Part shown: piece by piece, positions 26,251 through 39,220 of the stretch | Numbering within the stretch: position 1 is the stretch's first letter | Layout: every line of letters begins with the position of its first letter | From: Ifrita kowaldi | Lineage: Eukaryota > Chordata > Aves > Passeriformes > Cinclosomatidae | Direction: 5' to 3' | Assembly: GCA_013398055.1 (NCBI GenBank) | Contig: VZRS01012053.1 | Location: 62,001 to 126,000 of the forward strand | Length of the DNA stretch: 64,000 nt | Notes under the pieces: model-generated | Databases searched by the model: none | The model's input: the letters and a program-made list of their open reading frames with translations, nothing else | What the model was told of the DNA's origin: nothing | Program-made: the position numbers and the translations under genes

Positions 26251-29200
26251 TCACTCATAACATTTCAAATAGCTCTGATTAAAATGTTCAGGTAACTTAG
26301 CCCATTTATTCTCTACTCTGTCAAATTGACCTTAATCTGTGACAGTTTTTGAGTCTAGGCTCTGTTTTCCTGTAATCTCTAGGTGGAAAAAAATTTTTCA
26401 TAATATGCTCGCTTAACAAAATAGCTGAGATAAAGAATTGAGTAGAAGAAAATTACATGTGAGGCACCAGAAAATGAGTCTAATTTTATAACATTTGCAC
26501 ACTCCTGAAAGAGTGCCTATGAAAAGCCGAGCAATCATCACAGTTTATCTCTATGTGACATTTCCAAATGCTATTTATACATTTTCTGGGTCAGTCTTTT
26601 ATGAAAATATCCATGTATGCCAGCTATCTAATGACCTGGCATTTGAAACCAATTCAATTTATATGTTAAATTTGATGTTAGGGGAAAACCAATACACTTA
26701 CCACATTTTCGTTCTGTAAATCTAGTTGTCGTCTTAATTTGTCTGGAAACATATTTTTATTTTCCAGGGGTATCTCATGGGATATAAAGTAGCATAAATC
26801 ATTCTAGCTCATCTACCACTGGGAATTACTGTTAAGGGTAAATTTTGGCCTAGTCAATATATATCACAGTGGTACATTAAAACAGCACCAGCAATGACCT
26901 TAATTTTCTCCAACAACTATCTGCCTCATATGGAGAAAGAGAGTGAGAAATCAGCTCTATGAAGTTGAACTGGGCAGTAATTGAAAGGAGCACTGTTTCC
27001 TAATTTGTTAGCAAAGATGGAATATAGCTTGCATTATGTTGGCACATGCCCTCCTCTCTGTTCTATCCCTGAAGTTTTCTGCAGGCTTCATTGGATGCTG
27101 AAGAGCCTGGGAAGGATATCATGAGTGTGTAAAATTGTCATGACTCATGGACCCTTGGACAATGATCTCTTTTTGTGTTTTTCACCTAAAGTATGGAAGA
27201 GAGAAGGAATTCACCCCAGTTAGAGAAAAAAAAATCTCATTTCGTATTGCTTCAAATGCCATGGATAACTCAAAAGGGAAAGCAAAGTTAGGACTGGTCC
27301 TAACTTTTGTTTGTTTCCATCTTCTCAAGAATACATGACAATGCATCAAGGCACTAGGGAGCCTCTTGACCAGTTTGCATGTACATGTTAATGCCAACAT
27401 GTAACACAGAGCATGCTTTTGTGTAACAGCCTGTGTGCTGTATGACTATTTTCATTAAATATCTAAAATGATGCGGAAAATATTTAGAGTATTTTGGATT
27501 ATATAAATTCTTACAAGCTGCTGTGTTATGATTTTGTTTATGAAGTTTGTTGGCAGATTTCTTGAAATCTTTAGAGTACTTCAAATCATCCAGAAATCAC
27601 AGACTAATGATTTAACAAGGAGTCACATCTGTTTTGGTTTTGTATCTCGTGTTTAGTTTTACCTAGGAAGTGGGCATGATTCCTAGGAAGAGAGCTCTGT
27701 TCACTTGTGACAGCAACCAGTGAACCACAATCTCTTTGCAAAGCAAGATCAGATACAGATCTTTGTTCCATCTCCTAATAAATTCTGCTTGGGATGTATA
27801 GATATCATTTAACAATTTAAATTTCTTAAAGAGATATTAAATAACAGCTTTCTTTGCAAAGCTTTTTGATCCTCATTTTTTTTCTCTAAGCAGTTTTGAC
27901 AGATTGCATTATCCCACCTCAGGTTGTGAATCACAGGAGGTTGATGTTCCCCACATACTCTAGATATCCTATTCACCATTCTGAAAAAGTTCTCTACAGG
28001 GAAAGGAGTGTGTAACCACAGTGTCTTTACCATTTGACAAGCATTGTCTCTTTAAATCCCTTTTAATTTTTGTAATCTTTCCAGTTAATGAAAACACATC
28101 ATTTTGACTACACCATCTGAATGCTAACAGTGAAAAGCCTCAAACCTTCTTTATGCTGCATGACAATGAGGGCAGAGCATTTGAAATATTTGTTAATATA
28201 ATAGCAATTTCTATTCTTGCTTAATATACTTGTAAACCCAGTCTTAAACAGAAAATTTATAAGCAAATAAAACTACAAGAACTTCAATTTACTATTTTAT
28301 TTAACACTGTCTAAAAGATCTGTAAAATACTGAGAAATTTTGCAGCCATATTTTATCCCAGTTTTAATCACGTTAAATACTTAACAATAGTATCCAGTCA
28401 CACTTAATTCAGTTATTCTTTTGTTACTTATATTTTATAATTTACTCTACTAGGATATGTTTTGTCTTCCAATGTGTCGAAATTATGTGCAAAAAGTAAA
28501 ATGTTAATTGATATCTTACACTTCCTCTAATGTTGAGTTAACAATTTTGCAACCGCCGTTACTCCCTAGTTATAAAAAATATATGTATAATATCAATGCA
28601 AAAAAGAATTTGCCCTCCACAAATTTAGAATTGCATCAGAACATACGTGTTAGAATTCTCCCTCAAGATAGCTTTAGCAATCTCCAGGTATTGTACTTTT
28701 AGTTCCAGTACTGTATTTGCAGATACAAAATCTTTTACTGAGGTTTTACTTTCTTTTTTTCTACTTTTATCCTAATTAAATATCCCTTTTTCCTTAATTA
28801 TGTTGTCTCAAAAGGAGTTTGCTTTAACAGTTAGGTCAGTGGTCTGAGAATGAAAGATTCTAATTTAATACCACCTTCCATTGGCAAGGTCTTCACTATG
28901 TTTGTGTCCCTAATAGAAAGCCTGGGAGAAATGCTCTTTTGCAAACATTGTTAACAGTTACATCTTGTTAGCAGCGGCAACTGCAATTTCTTTTGTGCTA
29001 CAGGCAATGCACACGCGGAGAAGAGACCTTGACGTCTGTACCCAAAGCAGAATTATATTCCTAGGTCTGTCCCGTGTGGTCTTCATCCACCTCAACTTCC
29101 TCTCTAATGGATGTGTACCTTGTCTGCTTTGCAGGATCTGGAATGAATCCAGGATAACCAGGATAGCTGAGGCTACCACAGACACTCTCTGGCCCTTTGA

Positions 29201-32200
29201 TTCATCCATTTTCAGAAACGAACATTTTGTTGGATAAAAAAAATCAAAGGACAGATAAGAAAGATGTTACACCTCACTCCCTTTGGCATCTAAGGGGTTG
29301 GAACATATTTGAAATAGGAAAAGTTTAAGGGACTGTGGTGGAACTTATCTCTACTGCCTGTGATAGAAATCAAAACTTTCTGTGACTTACAAAGTGAAGG
29401 GAAGATAATGGTTTTCACCTAAAAAGGATCTAATACTTTAATTCTGTATTATCTATTGTATTGTTAGATCTGTTGGCACAATTACTTTATAAATTAAACT
29501 GATTTAAGCCAAATCTTTCTGATTGAACTAAACAAAAAGATCCCAAGCATATTTTGAGAGAACATGAGGAAAAGACTACACAATGGAAATTTCATCCAAA
29601 AGAATTATAAAGTATCAAAGCAAATAAACCAAAGAATAATGATGAATAATGATGAAAAGCAACAAGTAGCTTAAACCATAGACATCATTAAAATATGCCT
29701 GTATAACATATCATATACTGTTTTCTTATTTTGATATAAAATTCTGCTGATATTGTCTGAAAATTACTTCATATCAGTTATTGTAAAACCTTCTGATACA
29801 TGAAAGAAGTATATTGACTTCATTTTTAAGATATACATTTTTCAGTTTTGAATGTAAAGTGTGCATTATAATTTCATAAATTACCTTTTACTTTTACCTA
29901 GATAAAAGTAGTTACATTTTGCTTCTAAAAATGCTTGGCTTTCCATAGTAGATTTGTGACTTTGTTCTTTAATTTTAAGCTACTTTTCTTAGAGTATTTT
30001 GTGAGCAAGGCCCTATTTCATCCTCTCTCCACTCCCTAAAAATAATTCCAAGAATGTATTTTCGTTGTCTAGCTCTTTCACTGATGCATTTTTTATTCTG
30101 TAAAAATGCAGAAAGTCTGAACTCCAGTCACAGCCCTATATTCATTTTATGTAAGTGCTTGGTTCAACACTTCCAACAGAAAAATGCTGAACATTGAAAT
30201 GTATTGTTATAACTCCTAAAACTGAGTCCACAGATCAATTTTTGCACCTTAGTGCAAATTTATCCAGGTATAAAATAAAAGTAGTTTATCTGGAGTGCTT
30301 TTGCAACCACAACTGATTCTAAATAACAATCTATTTAAAAATAATGTTATAAGCCAAAAGCTAGGTAATTCCCACCAGTTTCATAGCAAAATATTTTGTA
30401 GAAATGAACAAAATGACAGACACTCAGTATTTTAATAACAAATCAACACCTATTAAATATCTCTGGGCTATACTCTACTGGCTGTTTCTTGGCTACAGTC
30501 TATTTGAAGAGTCTGAGCTATAAAAATAAATTGTAGCTACCTTCAGTAGTAGTGTTACAAAAGAAACATGCAATGCAAATATTTTGCCAGTGTATGTATT
30601 GCACAGTTCCTTGAAAATCTCATTTATTAACAAATTGCTGTTTAACACTTGAGATCTGACAAAAGTAGAGGCACACATTTTCTGTGGTAAGACAGATTTT
30701 GCAGTTGCTAGGTGGGGGATTATAAAGAGAAATGGGAACAGAAATGTGAATGAAATTAGGAAAAAAATATATTATTTCTGCTACAGCAGAGTGAAGAGTA
30801 TCAAGACAGGGAGTATTTTCTGCTGTTCCTTTAAGACAAGAGAATTGTCACTCTTCTTGATGTCACCCTCAGAAATTGGGTGACAATCACTCGCATAAGT
30901 GCAGTTGAAGTAATCACAAGCACTCTGTCATAGCTGCGGGTCTTGCAAAAATGGATTGATAATCAGCATGAAAATTTTAGTGTGCAAGTTGAACACAAAA
31001 CAAGCATAGTGAGTATGTCCTCTGTTAAATCCAACTTAGATGTTTGGAATTTCACATACATAGAAGGATATAGAAGTTAGACAGTGGACTCTGAAGAAAC
31101 AACAGAGGCAGATTTCTCTTTCTAGAGGTTTTGAGTGGTTTCTGGGTTTGTCTTTGCCTTTTGTGGCTTTTGCACTGGAGGCACCCAGAAAAGTGTTTTA
31201 TGTTTGATTTTAGAATATAATAAATAAAAAAAATATATAGAGAAATATCTTACCTGTGTAAGTTCAGGGCCTTCTAGGTGTAAAGGAATGGATATTGCAA
31301 AAGTTGCATGAAACATGGGATGCAGAGAAGTAAGCAGTTCTGTTTTACTTCACAGATCCTCAGAAAGCTCTAGGAGTTTCAGCTTCCTGCCAGTATAAGT
31401 CACTTCTGCTTTTACTTTTGAAAACTCACAGTATGACACTGCTTACTGCATGCTATTTTGGGTGCCCTGAGTAAAACTATGAACACAGGCACTTTTGTGC
31501 AAAACATCATAAGGCCTCTCTGATGTTCATTCAGAGTTCAGAATTAAAATGCAGAAGGCTCTAGCAAGCAAAATACAAGCTGATTTTCTTCTTCCTAGTG
31601 GAAAAATAAAGTACTCCCTGGCAAGTAACCAGGGTGGTGGGAAGGTAATTCATTTTGTGTGAGAGCATTTTGCAAGTGAAAGGGATATGCCCTCTGTTTA
31701 GAGATTAGTCAGGGAAAAAAGTGGCCAGTTTAGAGTAGTCACAAAAGTTAGTCAAAAAAGAGAGTTTCTATAGTCTGGGTTTTGCCCTCTGGTCATATTT
31801 TTTTCCCACCAAATAATTTAGTTTCAAGAATCATAAAATTTTCACACTGAGAAAAAAACACGTGCCCATGATATTGGTTCATTTTCTTACATATTTTTAA
31901 AGGCATTAAATAAATGTATTTTCTTTTCTTAAAATTCCTTGTGAAATTTGAATTTTATCTACTAGCTAGTGTTGGGGTTTTATAGTCAAGCGAAAAATAT
32001 AATAAAAATAATACAATTTAAAATACCCCACAAAACCCCCCTAAAAATATTGTGGAATAATTATGCAGCAGGTTATAATTTTTCATAGAAATCAGCTTTT
32101 CTCTTAAGTAAATTTAGGAAATTTTGAGCAATAATTCAAATATTCATCATGCCTTTATAAAAAAATGAGGATATTTGGTGAAGAAACAAGAACTGTGTGT

Positions 32201-35200
32201 TGCAGTAACACTTCAGTAATTATTATGGGAGATATATTTACGGTGGGATAATTTAGAGCCTAGTGCTACATCAATTATAGCTCCAGGCCAAGAAGATTTC
32301 TGAGAAGTCGTAAAACAAAAAAAACCAAACATTACATTTTGCCACATAATATGTCCTGTTAATGATAGAACAAAAACTAAAAAAAACCTCCAAGCAACCT
32401 ATCTCAAGAAAAGTTCTTTCTCCCTTTTTCTTCTTCCTCATCCAGTCTCAAAAAAATTTAACAACTGTTTCTATGTGGAAATGTAAAACTTGTTGTCTGT
32501 ACTTCTGTTACATATATTGTGCCTTTTTTTTTTTTTTTTAAATAAATAATGGCCAGCTATGCAGATCTTAGTAAGATATCCAGGAATTTCATGGGCAGAG
32601 CACAAGAGATGGCAAATGAGGAAAGGCGACTCTTTAGCATGGGTAGCGCTGTAAAACAGCACGATTAGAGCATGGTCTGCAAAGGGAACAGTTCTGGTTG
32701 GTGAAGATGTGAAGCCTGGTGCCTTGGCTAATACTGAATCACTATTTACTGTATGTACGTCGAGATGTCGAGGTTAAATTACCCGCTCCCAAATAAACAC
32801 AACCCCCCCTAATATCACAGGCTTTACAACTTGAGTTGAATGGGCTTGAAGTAACTCAGGAAAACTGTCCATCCATCATGTCCATCTTGACAGAGTAAAA
32901 AAGACATGTTCTCTATAGGAAAGTACAGTGTAAAATATCTGAGCAGCTGGATTTTTGTAAGATTATTCAGAATTACTTGCCAGTCTTTTGAGGATGATCT
33001 CCTGAAAACTTCTTGAGGATTATCTCATCCTAACGACTTCAGTATAAGTAACACAGTTTCTGCATCGGGCTGGAAATGAACAGAATTTATCAAGTTACAT
33101 ACACTTTTAGCTGTAAGAAGTAGATAGATCAGTTAATATTTTTTTCTCAAATCAAAGCAAACATCATTATATTATACACCTTAAGGTTCTTCGACAATAC
33201 TGTGTTCTTAATACACATTATTTAATTATTTATAAAATTATATATGCCAAAAACAAGCTGACGGATTTATTTCTGCCACTCTTACCTCAAGCATTTTTTT
33301 GCCTGTGCTAGACAAAACTCGATTTGTCTAAATCTTGACACTAGATTTGAGTAAGGGAATTAGCATGAACTAAGACCACATTTTCATATCTTCTACACAT
33401 TTTATCATGCTTGGGTTTTTGTTTGCTTTTTTGTTTGACTGTTTTAAGAAACAGGAACGTTTGGCTACAGCTGCCAGTCAGTAAGAATGGTTACATCTTA
33501 CTGGTGATTCATGGTCTGACACCAGCTCTGTACAGGATGAGGTATAGCTGGTGCAAACCAGAAAAATGTGAAGGGGAGAGGGACGCTCTCCTAAGGCCTG
33601 TGGAAACTGAAGAAGTGTAATTGGAATTCAGAGATATGTTACAACTTACCACACGGAAAAACAGCTTTTTTATGAACTGTGCTTCTCACTGACTTTTTTC
33701 CAATAAAGAAGAGGTGACATTTCATTCACCAAGGCAGAATTAACTAGACATAGATGTAGGAAAAGGGCAAAACCATTGTTGACAGTTGGTAAACAAGATA
33801 TTCTCATTTACTGAGGATGCTGGAACTTGTCACAGGATGTAATCTAAGGAAGATGTGCCATGTGAAGCAAACATAAATGAACACTAGGAAGCAAAAAAAA
33901 AAAAAATAGAAGTTTTTTGGAAATGCTTGTTGAAGAACTGATTAGTAGAACTGGCCAGAACAATGGCCAGGTTTTTGACATGGTGAAGATAGCATACAGC
34001 TATAAGGAAAAAAATCCCAAAACTAGTTGTATAATCTGCCTCTTAAAAAAGAAGTAAAATAATTCACACAATTATGAGAAAAAGTTTCTCAGCTTGGAAG
34101 AAAACACATTCCCAATACAGTGTTCTCATGAGATAAACAATCTCCACTTCTCTTTGTGTAGGCACCTGTTAATGACCAGCAGGCTTTTCAATATTAACAT
34201 TGAAAGGAAATAATTTGGACTGCCACCTATGGAGGAAAGCTTTTACCCTGTTAGTTCTTTCCTGATCTCACAGACCATGATATTTCCTGCAGAGGGGGAC
34301 CTCAGCCATATGGGAGACTTCAGCAGAATAACTACTCATCACCTGAGCAAAACCTTACAGGAGGTTTGGAAGAGTTGACTGAATTTTTTTTTAATTGAAA
34401 TAAATAAACAAATGTGTTTTTATATAGGCAATGGGAAATGAAAAATCCAGTTTAACTGTTTAGAGTATTTTCTGCCTCTATTGTAATTAAAACCAGGAAT
34501 CCTATCCATCTAAAATCTTGAGCTTAAATTAGGTGTTTGCTTAGAGGTAAGAGCATGATAATAAATTTGGAATTAGAATGTCTATATAATTTAAAACTTG
34601 GTTACTGATCAGCCAATTATAACAGGATGTTTATTAATTTCTTTTAAAGGTAAATTTCTGTTCAAATATAGTGATATGGATATATCTGTACATGCTATCA
34701 TGCTATGTACATGACTTGAAGAAAGACAGTCCTAAGAATACAGTTGGCTTAATTATCTTTATTTCCCTTTTTTTAAGGAAAATATATTCCATTTTCCAGA
34801 CACTGAATAAAAAATAAAGACGGGAAAACCCAAGAGAATTATTTGGTTTTTTAAAAATTAAAGAACATTGTAAAAAATTTTTAAAGGGGTCATTTTTCAT
34901 TCAAGAAGACACAAACTTTGACATTTGCCTAGTTGGACTGATCTCATAAGATTTCACTCTCTTGGGTTCACTCAGCGATCTGATATCAACGCAAATTGAA
35001 TTTACTCAGTTAAGGACAGGAAGTGTCGGGGGGAGAGGGACAGAACCCATGATTTCAAGGGGGTGATTCTCTGATATTATGTCTGCTCAAATCATGGCTC
35101 GTGTGTTTGGAATTTGCATTTGGAATTTTCATCAAGCTAAGCAGAATTACTCCAGGCTGGTTAAATAGCCAGCACAACCCGGCTGGAAGGTGAAAGTGCT

Positions 35201-35297
35201 GTGAAAATAGGAGGAGTCTCATTGCTCACAACATCAATGAAGCCATTCATAATATCTGTGTCTCTGGAGACTCCATACTGAATCTGTGGGATTTGTT
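26251..35297. other. Non-genic AT-rich stretch
   Basis: Mostly featureless. A slightly GC-richer segment at 28958-29240 holds an 83-codon minus frame starting MDESKGQRVSVV and a 90-codon plus frame; neither was recognised. The segment 34920-35260 has ATTTGCAT octamer-like words and a mixed composition that could be conserved non-coding DNA. Confidence 0.4.
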
Positions 35298-35335
35298 CTG
35301 TTTGTTTTGTTTCCTTTTGTTTTGTTCTGTTATTG
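35298..35335. repeat. Imperfect (TTTTG)n simple repeat
   Basis: TTTG/TTTTG units with C interruptions. On the minus strand it reads as AAACA repeats and keeps a chance frame open. Confidence 0.7.
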
Positions 35336-36935
35336 CTGGGATCTTCGTCATTTCTATTCAGACTTATCAACGGGGATTCTGATATGCAGTTTTTCCTAAA
35401 GCTAGTCTTACTTATAACCACTTAAGGGAGGTATAGCTTCAAGAGGAGCCAAGTGGAACCGAGAGAGAAAAGGGAAGTGAGGCCTGGAGAACTTCACAGG
35501 CTGAAATGCAGTAACATTTTTTTTCATTCTGGAGCAGTATCTTGTCACTATACAAAAAAAAAGTACACAATGCTGAATGAAAGAATGTATTTTTTTTTAA
35601 ATGCATCTTTTTTTTCCCTTCCTTTCATCTTTAATAATTTTGCAACTAGAATTCCATTTCCACTAAAATGTCTTAAAAGTCATAGCTTCTGGAAGAGAAG
35701 ATAGAAGCTACACATGAGTCATTGTAAATACAAAAATGCATGAATTAATCTACAATATTAATGAGAGTATTTTTCTTTGAATGATCTGGAATCAGTTTTA
35801 AAATAATTTTGAGTCATTTTTTCATATTATTTAATGATAATCTTGTGTGGTTTTTGCTTTCTATGTAATGACTTTTTTTCCAGAGGGAAAAAAAGTTTAA
35901 TGAATTGCAACAAAATATAATTACTTAAGTGTGTATTTAGTGGCTTGTGTGAAAAGTCTGTCGAAATGGTGCATAACCATTCATTAAAAGAATCTGAATA
36001 TCTCACAGTAATCAGACATTTCCAAAGATGTTTCCTTTCTCTTTTACTTTCCTTTCCCATTTTCTTTTCTCAGCGAATACTGTTGTGATAGAATACACCA
36101 TGTTCGGCAAATAATATGCAGACACCTGATTGTCTTTTCCCCCTCTGTTTCTATTCCCATCACAAGATAGAATCAAATAAGAATAAAATCAGAGCAGGAA
36201 AATATTTGAGATGATCCCCTGAAGGAATGGAGTTCTCTTATTGTCTTACTATTAAACAGTGTTTAGATATAAATTGAATGAAATAGGGGATGTCATCTCA
36301 TCTCTATCTTTAGCCTGAGGTCTCATGCTGATGATCAGATCCTAAGAGCCTGAATTGGGCTCGTATCTGTAAGTAACCAGCTCATATTCTCCCACCTGTC
36401 TCCTGCAGAGAGGACAGTGCCTATCATGAGATACAGACCATATGTAGTGCAAATCAGAATTCAGCTGCTAATAATAAAATATGTTGAAGAATAACAAGAC
36501 AAATAATTTTTCCATTTCTTTACATAACCCTCATACACTTTTTCACATACATGATCAGTCACCTACAAATGTTAGAGCTTTTCTACTTCTATATAAGTAG
36601 CAATATAAGCCTTAGCACACCCATCTACCTGTAGAAAAATTTAAGCATGAAGACAGAAGAAATATTAGAAATATCAAATGTATGTTTATGGAGAAAATAT
36701 ATAACTATAACTGTTGCATATAACTGCGTCTGATCAGCCCAGTATCCTGCTGCATTGTAATGTCCCAGCTTAAAAAATAAGTGCAGAAATTAGTACAAGA
36801 ACTGGAATAGGGACTACAAGTCTGGGACATTTATAGAACAGACACTTATGTACAAATTTCGGTAGCAGAAAAATAACCGTGTTGGATTAGTTCAGCAAAA
36901 CTAAATTCAATATTCCAATTTCAGAAATGTCAATG

Positions 36936-36962
36936 TGTTTTGTTTTGTTTTGTTTTGTTTTA
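36936..36962. repeat. (GTTTT)n microsatellite
   Basis: Five near-perfect GTTTT units. Confidence 0.9.
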
Positions 36963-37617
36963 ATTAATTCTCATGACATTTCAATTCTGAAAACTGAATG
37001 AAATAAAATAGAACAAAGTAAAAAATCTGAAAAATTTCGTAATGTCAACACTCCATCCCATGTCCCATCAGTAAAGCTTAAATGAGAGCTTGGAAGACAA
37101 TTGTGTAAAGTTAAAATCCTTTGAGATGAGCTTCTGGGTAAGGATCTAACTCTCATCACTTTTGCCACAAGGGAGATGAAAACAGAATGCCAAATATTTT
37201 TTTATTTTTGAAAATGGGTGCTAAAAAGATTACACAGGACAATGTACCCTCAATCTATGCTCAGTGTACCACCCTAAACCTCTACCTTGTTTTGATTTCT
37301 AGGTAGGGAATAGAGGAAGGGAGTAAGGCATTTTTTTTGAGTTCTCTGATTTCTTAGAATGAAAAAACTGGGCTTTTGTATTACACCCCGAGAAAAAGTT
37401 TTCAGCCAGCAAAAATGAAATGAGAAGAACTTTGCTTTGTTCAACACCAATACCATCTCCCATTTTGTCTGGCCTTGTAATTTGGGGGTTTTTTTATGAA
37501 TTCCCCTCCTTTTATTTGTTTACAGTTGCATTCTGGGCACAAACCTTTAACCTAAACTGTGATTACAATGATAATTATACTAACTTTTTTTCTTTTACTT
37601 TTACCTAGAGGAACCTG
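36963..37617. other. Non-genic sequence ending in a splice-acceptor-like tract
   Basis: AT-rich. The last 25 bases (about 37586-37612) form a near-perfect plus-strand 3' splice site, TTTTCTTTTACTTTTACCTAG, directly before the GC-rich segment at 37.62 kb. Confidence 0.4.
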
Positions 37618-37768
37618 TGACCGGGTCTGCACCATCTGCCCGGTGTGGTGGGCCAATGCCTCCACCCAAATGGAGCTGTTGAAGGGGGAGTCTCTAGCGC
37701 AGACCTCAGACTGCAGCAAGATCCAAGATCTTTCTCTTGGGATAGGGATGGGCAGCAAGGAGGGGTAA
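37618..37768 (+). other. GC-rich segment fused to a CR1 tail
   Basis: About 150 bp with an open frame reading GTCDRVCTICPVWWANASTQ after a strong acceptor-like tract, ending in a stop at the junction with CR1 sequence. Not recognised as CR1 body or as a known protein. It may be an exonised fragment or part of an unfamiliar CR1 subfamily. Low confidence that it is expressed. Confidence 0.25.
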
Positions 37769-38046
37769 TGGCTTTAAGGAGGGGTAATAGCTTTAAATTG
37801 AAAGAGGGTGGATTTAGATGAACTGTCAGGATGAAATTCTTTACTGTGAAGGTGTAGAGACACTGGAAAAAGTTGCCCAGAGAAGCTGTGGATGCCCCAT
37901 CCCTGGAAGTACTTAAGACCAGTTTGGATAGGGGCCTGGTTTAGTGGAAGGTGTCCCTGCCTATGTTGGGGATTTTGGAAATGGATGACCTTAAACGTCC
38001 TTCCCAACCCAAACATTTCTGGGGTTGTTTTCTATGATTCTATGAT
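37769..38046 (+). mobile_element. CR1 LINE 3' end fragment
   Basis: Typical CR1 3' region in plus orientation: a GGGTGGATTTAGATGA-type stretch, GAAATTCTTTACTGTGA, AGACACTGGAAAAAGTTGCC, GATGCCCCATCCCTGG, and a tail ending TCTATGATTCTATGAT. Diverged and 5'-truncated. Confidence 0.92.
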
Positions 38047-38879
38047 ATTTGAATATCAAAGACATGAGAGATAGCACTGAGTAACCGCTGTTTGCAAAAT
38101 GCTGCTATTTGATCTATGAAGAGGATGGGCAAATGCAAATACACCTCGCTTCATTGGCCACTGTGTAGAGTCTGCCAATTAGACCAGCTGATGCCCTGAC
38201 ATGAATCCTACATGAGTAACAGCATGGAAATGCATTGACCTCGAAGAGTCAGAGTCAAGCAACAAACAAGACCTTGTGTGACAAAATCTGAGAAGAAAAA
38301 TCAGCCTGTTTAATGAGATATTTCATGGTAAACTGAAAATATTCACAAAACCTCTTCCTTTTAAAAACATCATCTCTTTATGTGTTTTACTCGTTGGTAT
38401 CAAAGATACAAGATGTTAGTACAGAATTATTTCTATGAATTTGTGTTGTAATTATCTTTACCCACTGGAGTGGGAGGAATGGATATGTGTATATAGTTGA
38501 TAGTGGTGTATCAAAAGGACAATTAAAATATAGTAAAAATATAAAATAGAGATTTTAAGCTGTTCGATTTTTTGAAGGAAGGTTTGTTTTTATAAAACAG
38601 CAGAGAATAAGCAGGAAAGTTGTGCAATGATGCTGAAGCGATCTTGTGAGTGCCAATTTCACAGTATTTAGGAAATTTTCTGCTACTGGAGGACACAAAA
38701 GAATCAAAGCAAAAAAAATTGGGGGGTGGTGCAGGGGGGGCAGCCAGATCTCCTCTCTACAGTTATGCATAAGTCTAGCCAAAATTAAATATGCGTAGAT
38801 GAAGTAAGTAGGCTGTGGAGAGAGGGTAGGAAGAGATTGACTATTCTAAATTAAAACATCCAGTTCATCTTTCCAAGAA
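38047..38879. other. Non-genic sequence
   Basis: No recognised feature. Begins immediately after the CR1 tail. Confidence 0.4.
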
Positions 38880-39220
38880 TAAACCAGATGGAGAAACTGT
38901 GACTGGATTGGTTTGGACACTAGCCAGATGGAGGACCAGTTATTCTGGCAGCCAGGAGAAAGTAGAGTGCAACCTATGAGAAGCACAGCAAGGTCCCAGA
39001 CAGATGAAGATGTGAGTAGCCCAGGAGCAAGGTCAGCCCTGCCTTGGTTTCTGGCCAGCTCACCCACAGCAAGATGGAGAACAGCTTGTGCAGCGGTCAG
39101 GCTGCTGCCTTCAGGAGCCAACCCACCTCCTGTGTCAATGGCAAGGCTGTGAGGTTTCACACAGGGAAGGATGTTGATAGAAGAAGCACCACTTATTGTC
39201 ACTGGATGACTCTACTCTTT
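38880..39220. other. GC-richer block with overlapping open frames
   Basis: About 340 bp of raised GC, with a 118-codon minus frame (38846-39202) and 73-79-codon plus frames. Compositional bias explains open frames on both strands. No protein family, splice pair or repeat was recognised. It may be an old transposon or a retrocopy. Confidence 0.25.

Noticed and set aside
35161..35421. 86-codon minus frame reading SLNRNDEDPSNNRTKQKE and onward
   Set aside because: Partly generated by the AAACA simple repeat; no pyrimidine tract or acceptor precedes it.
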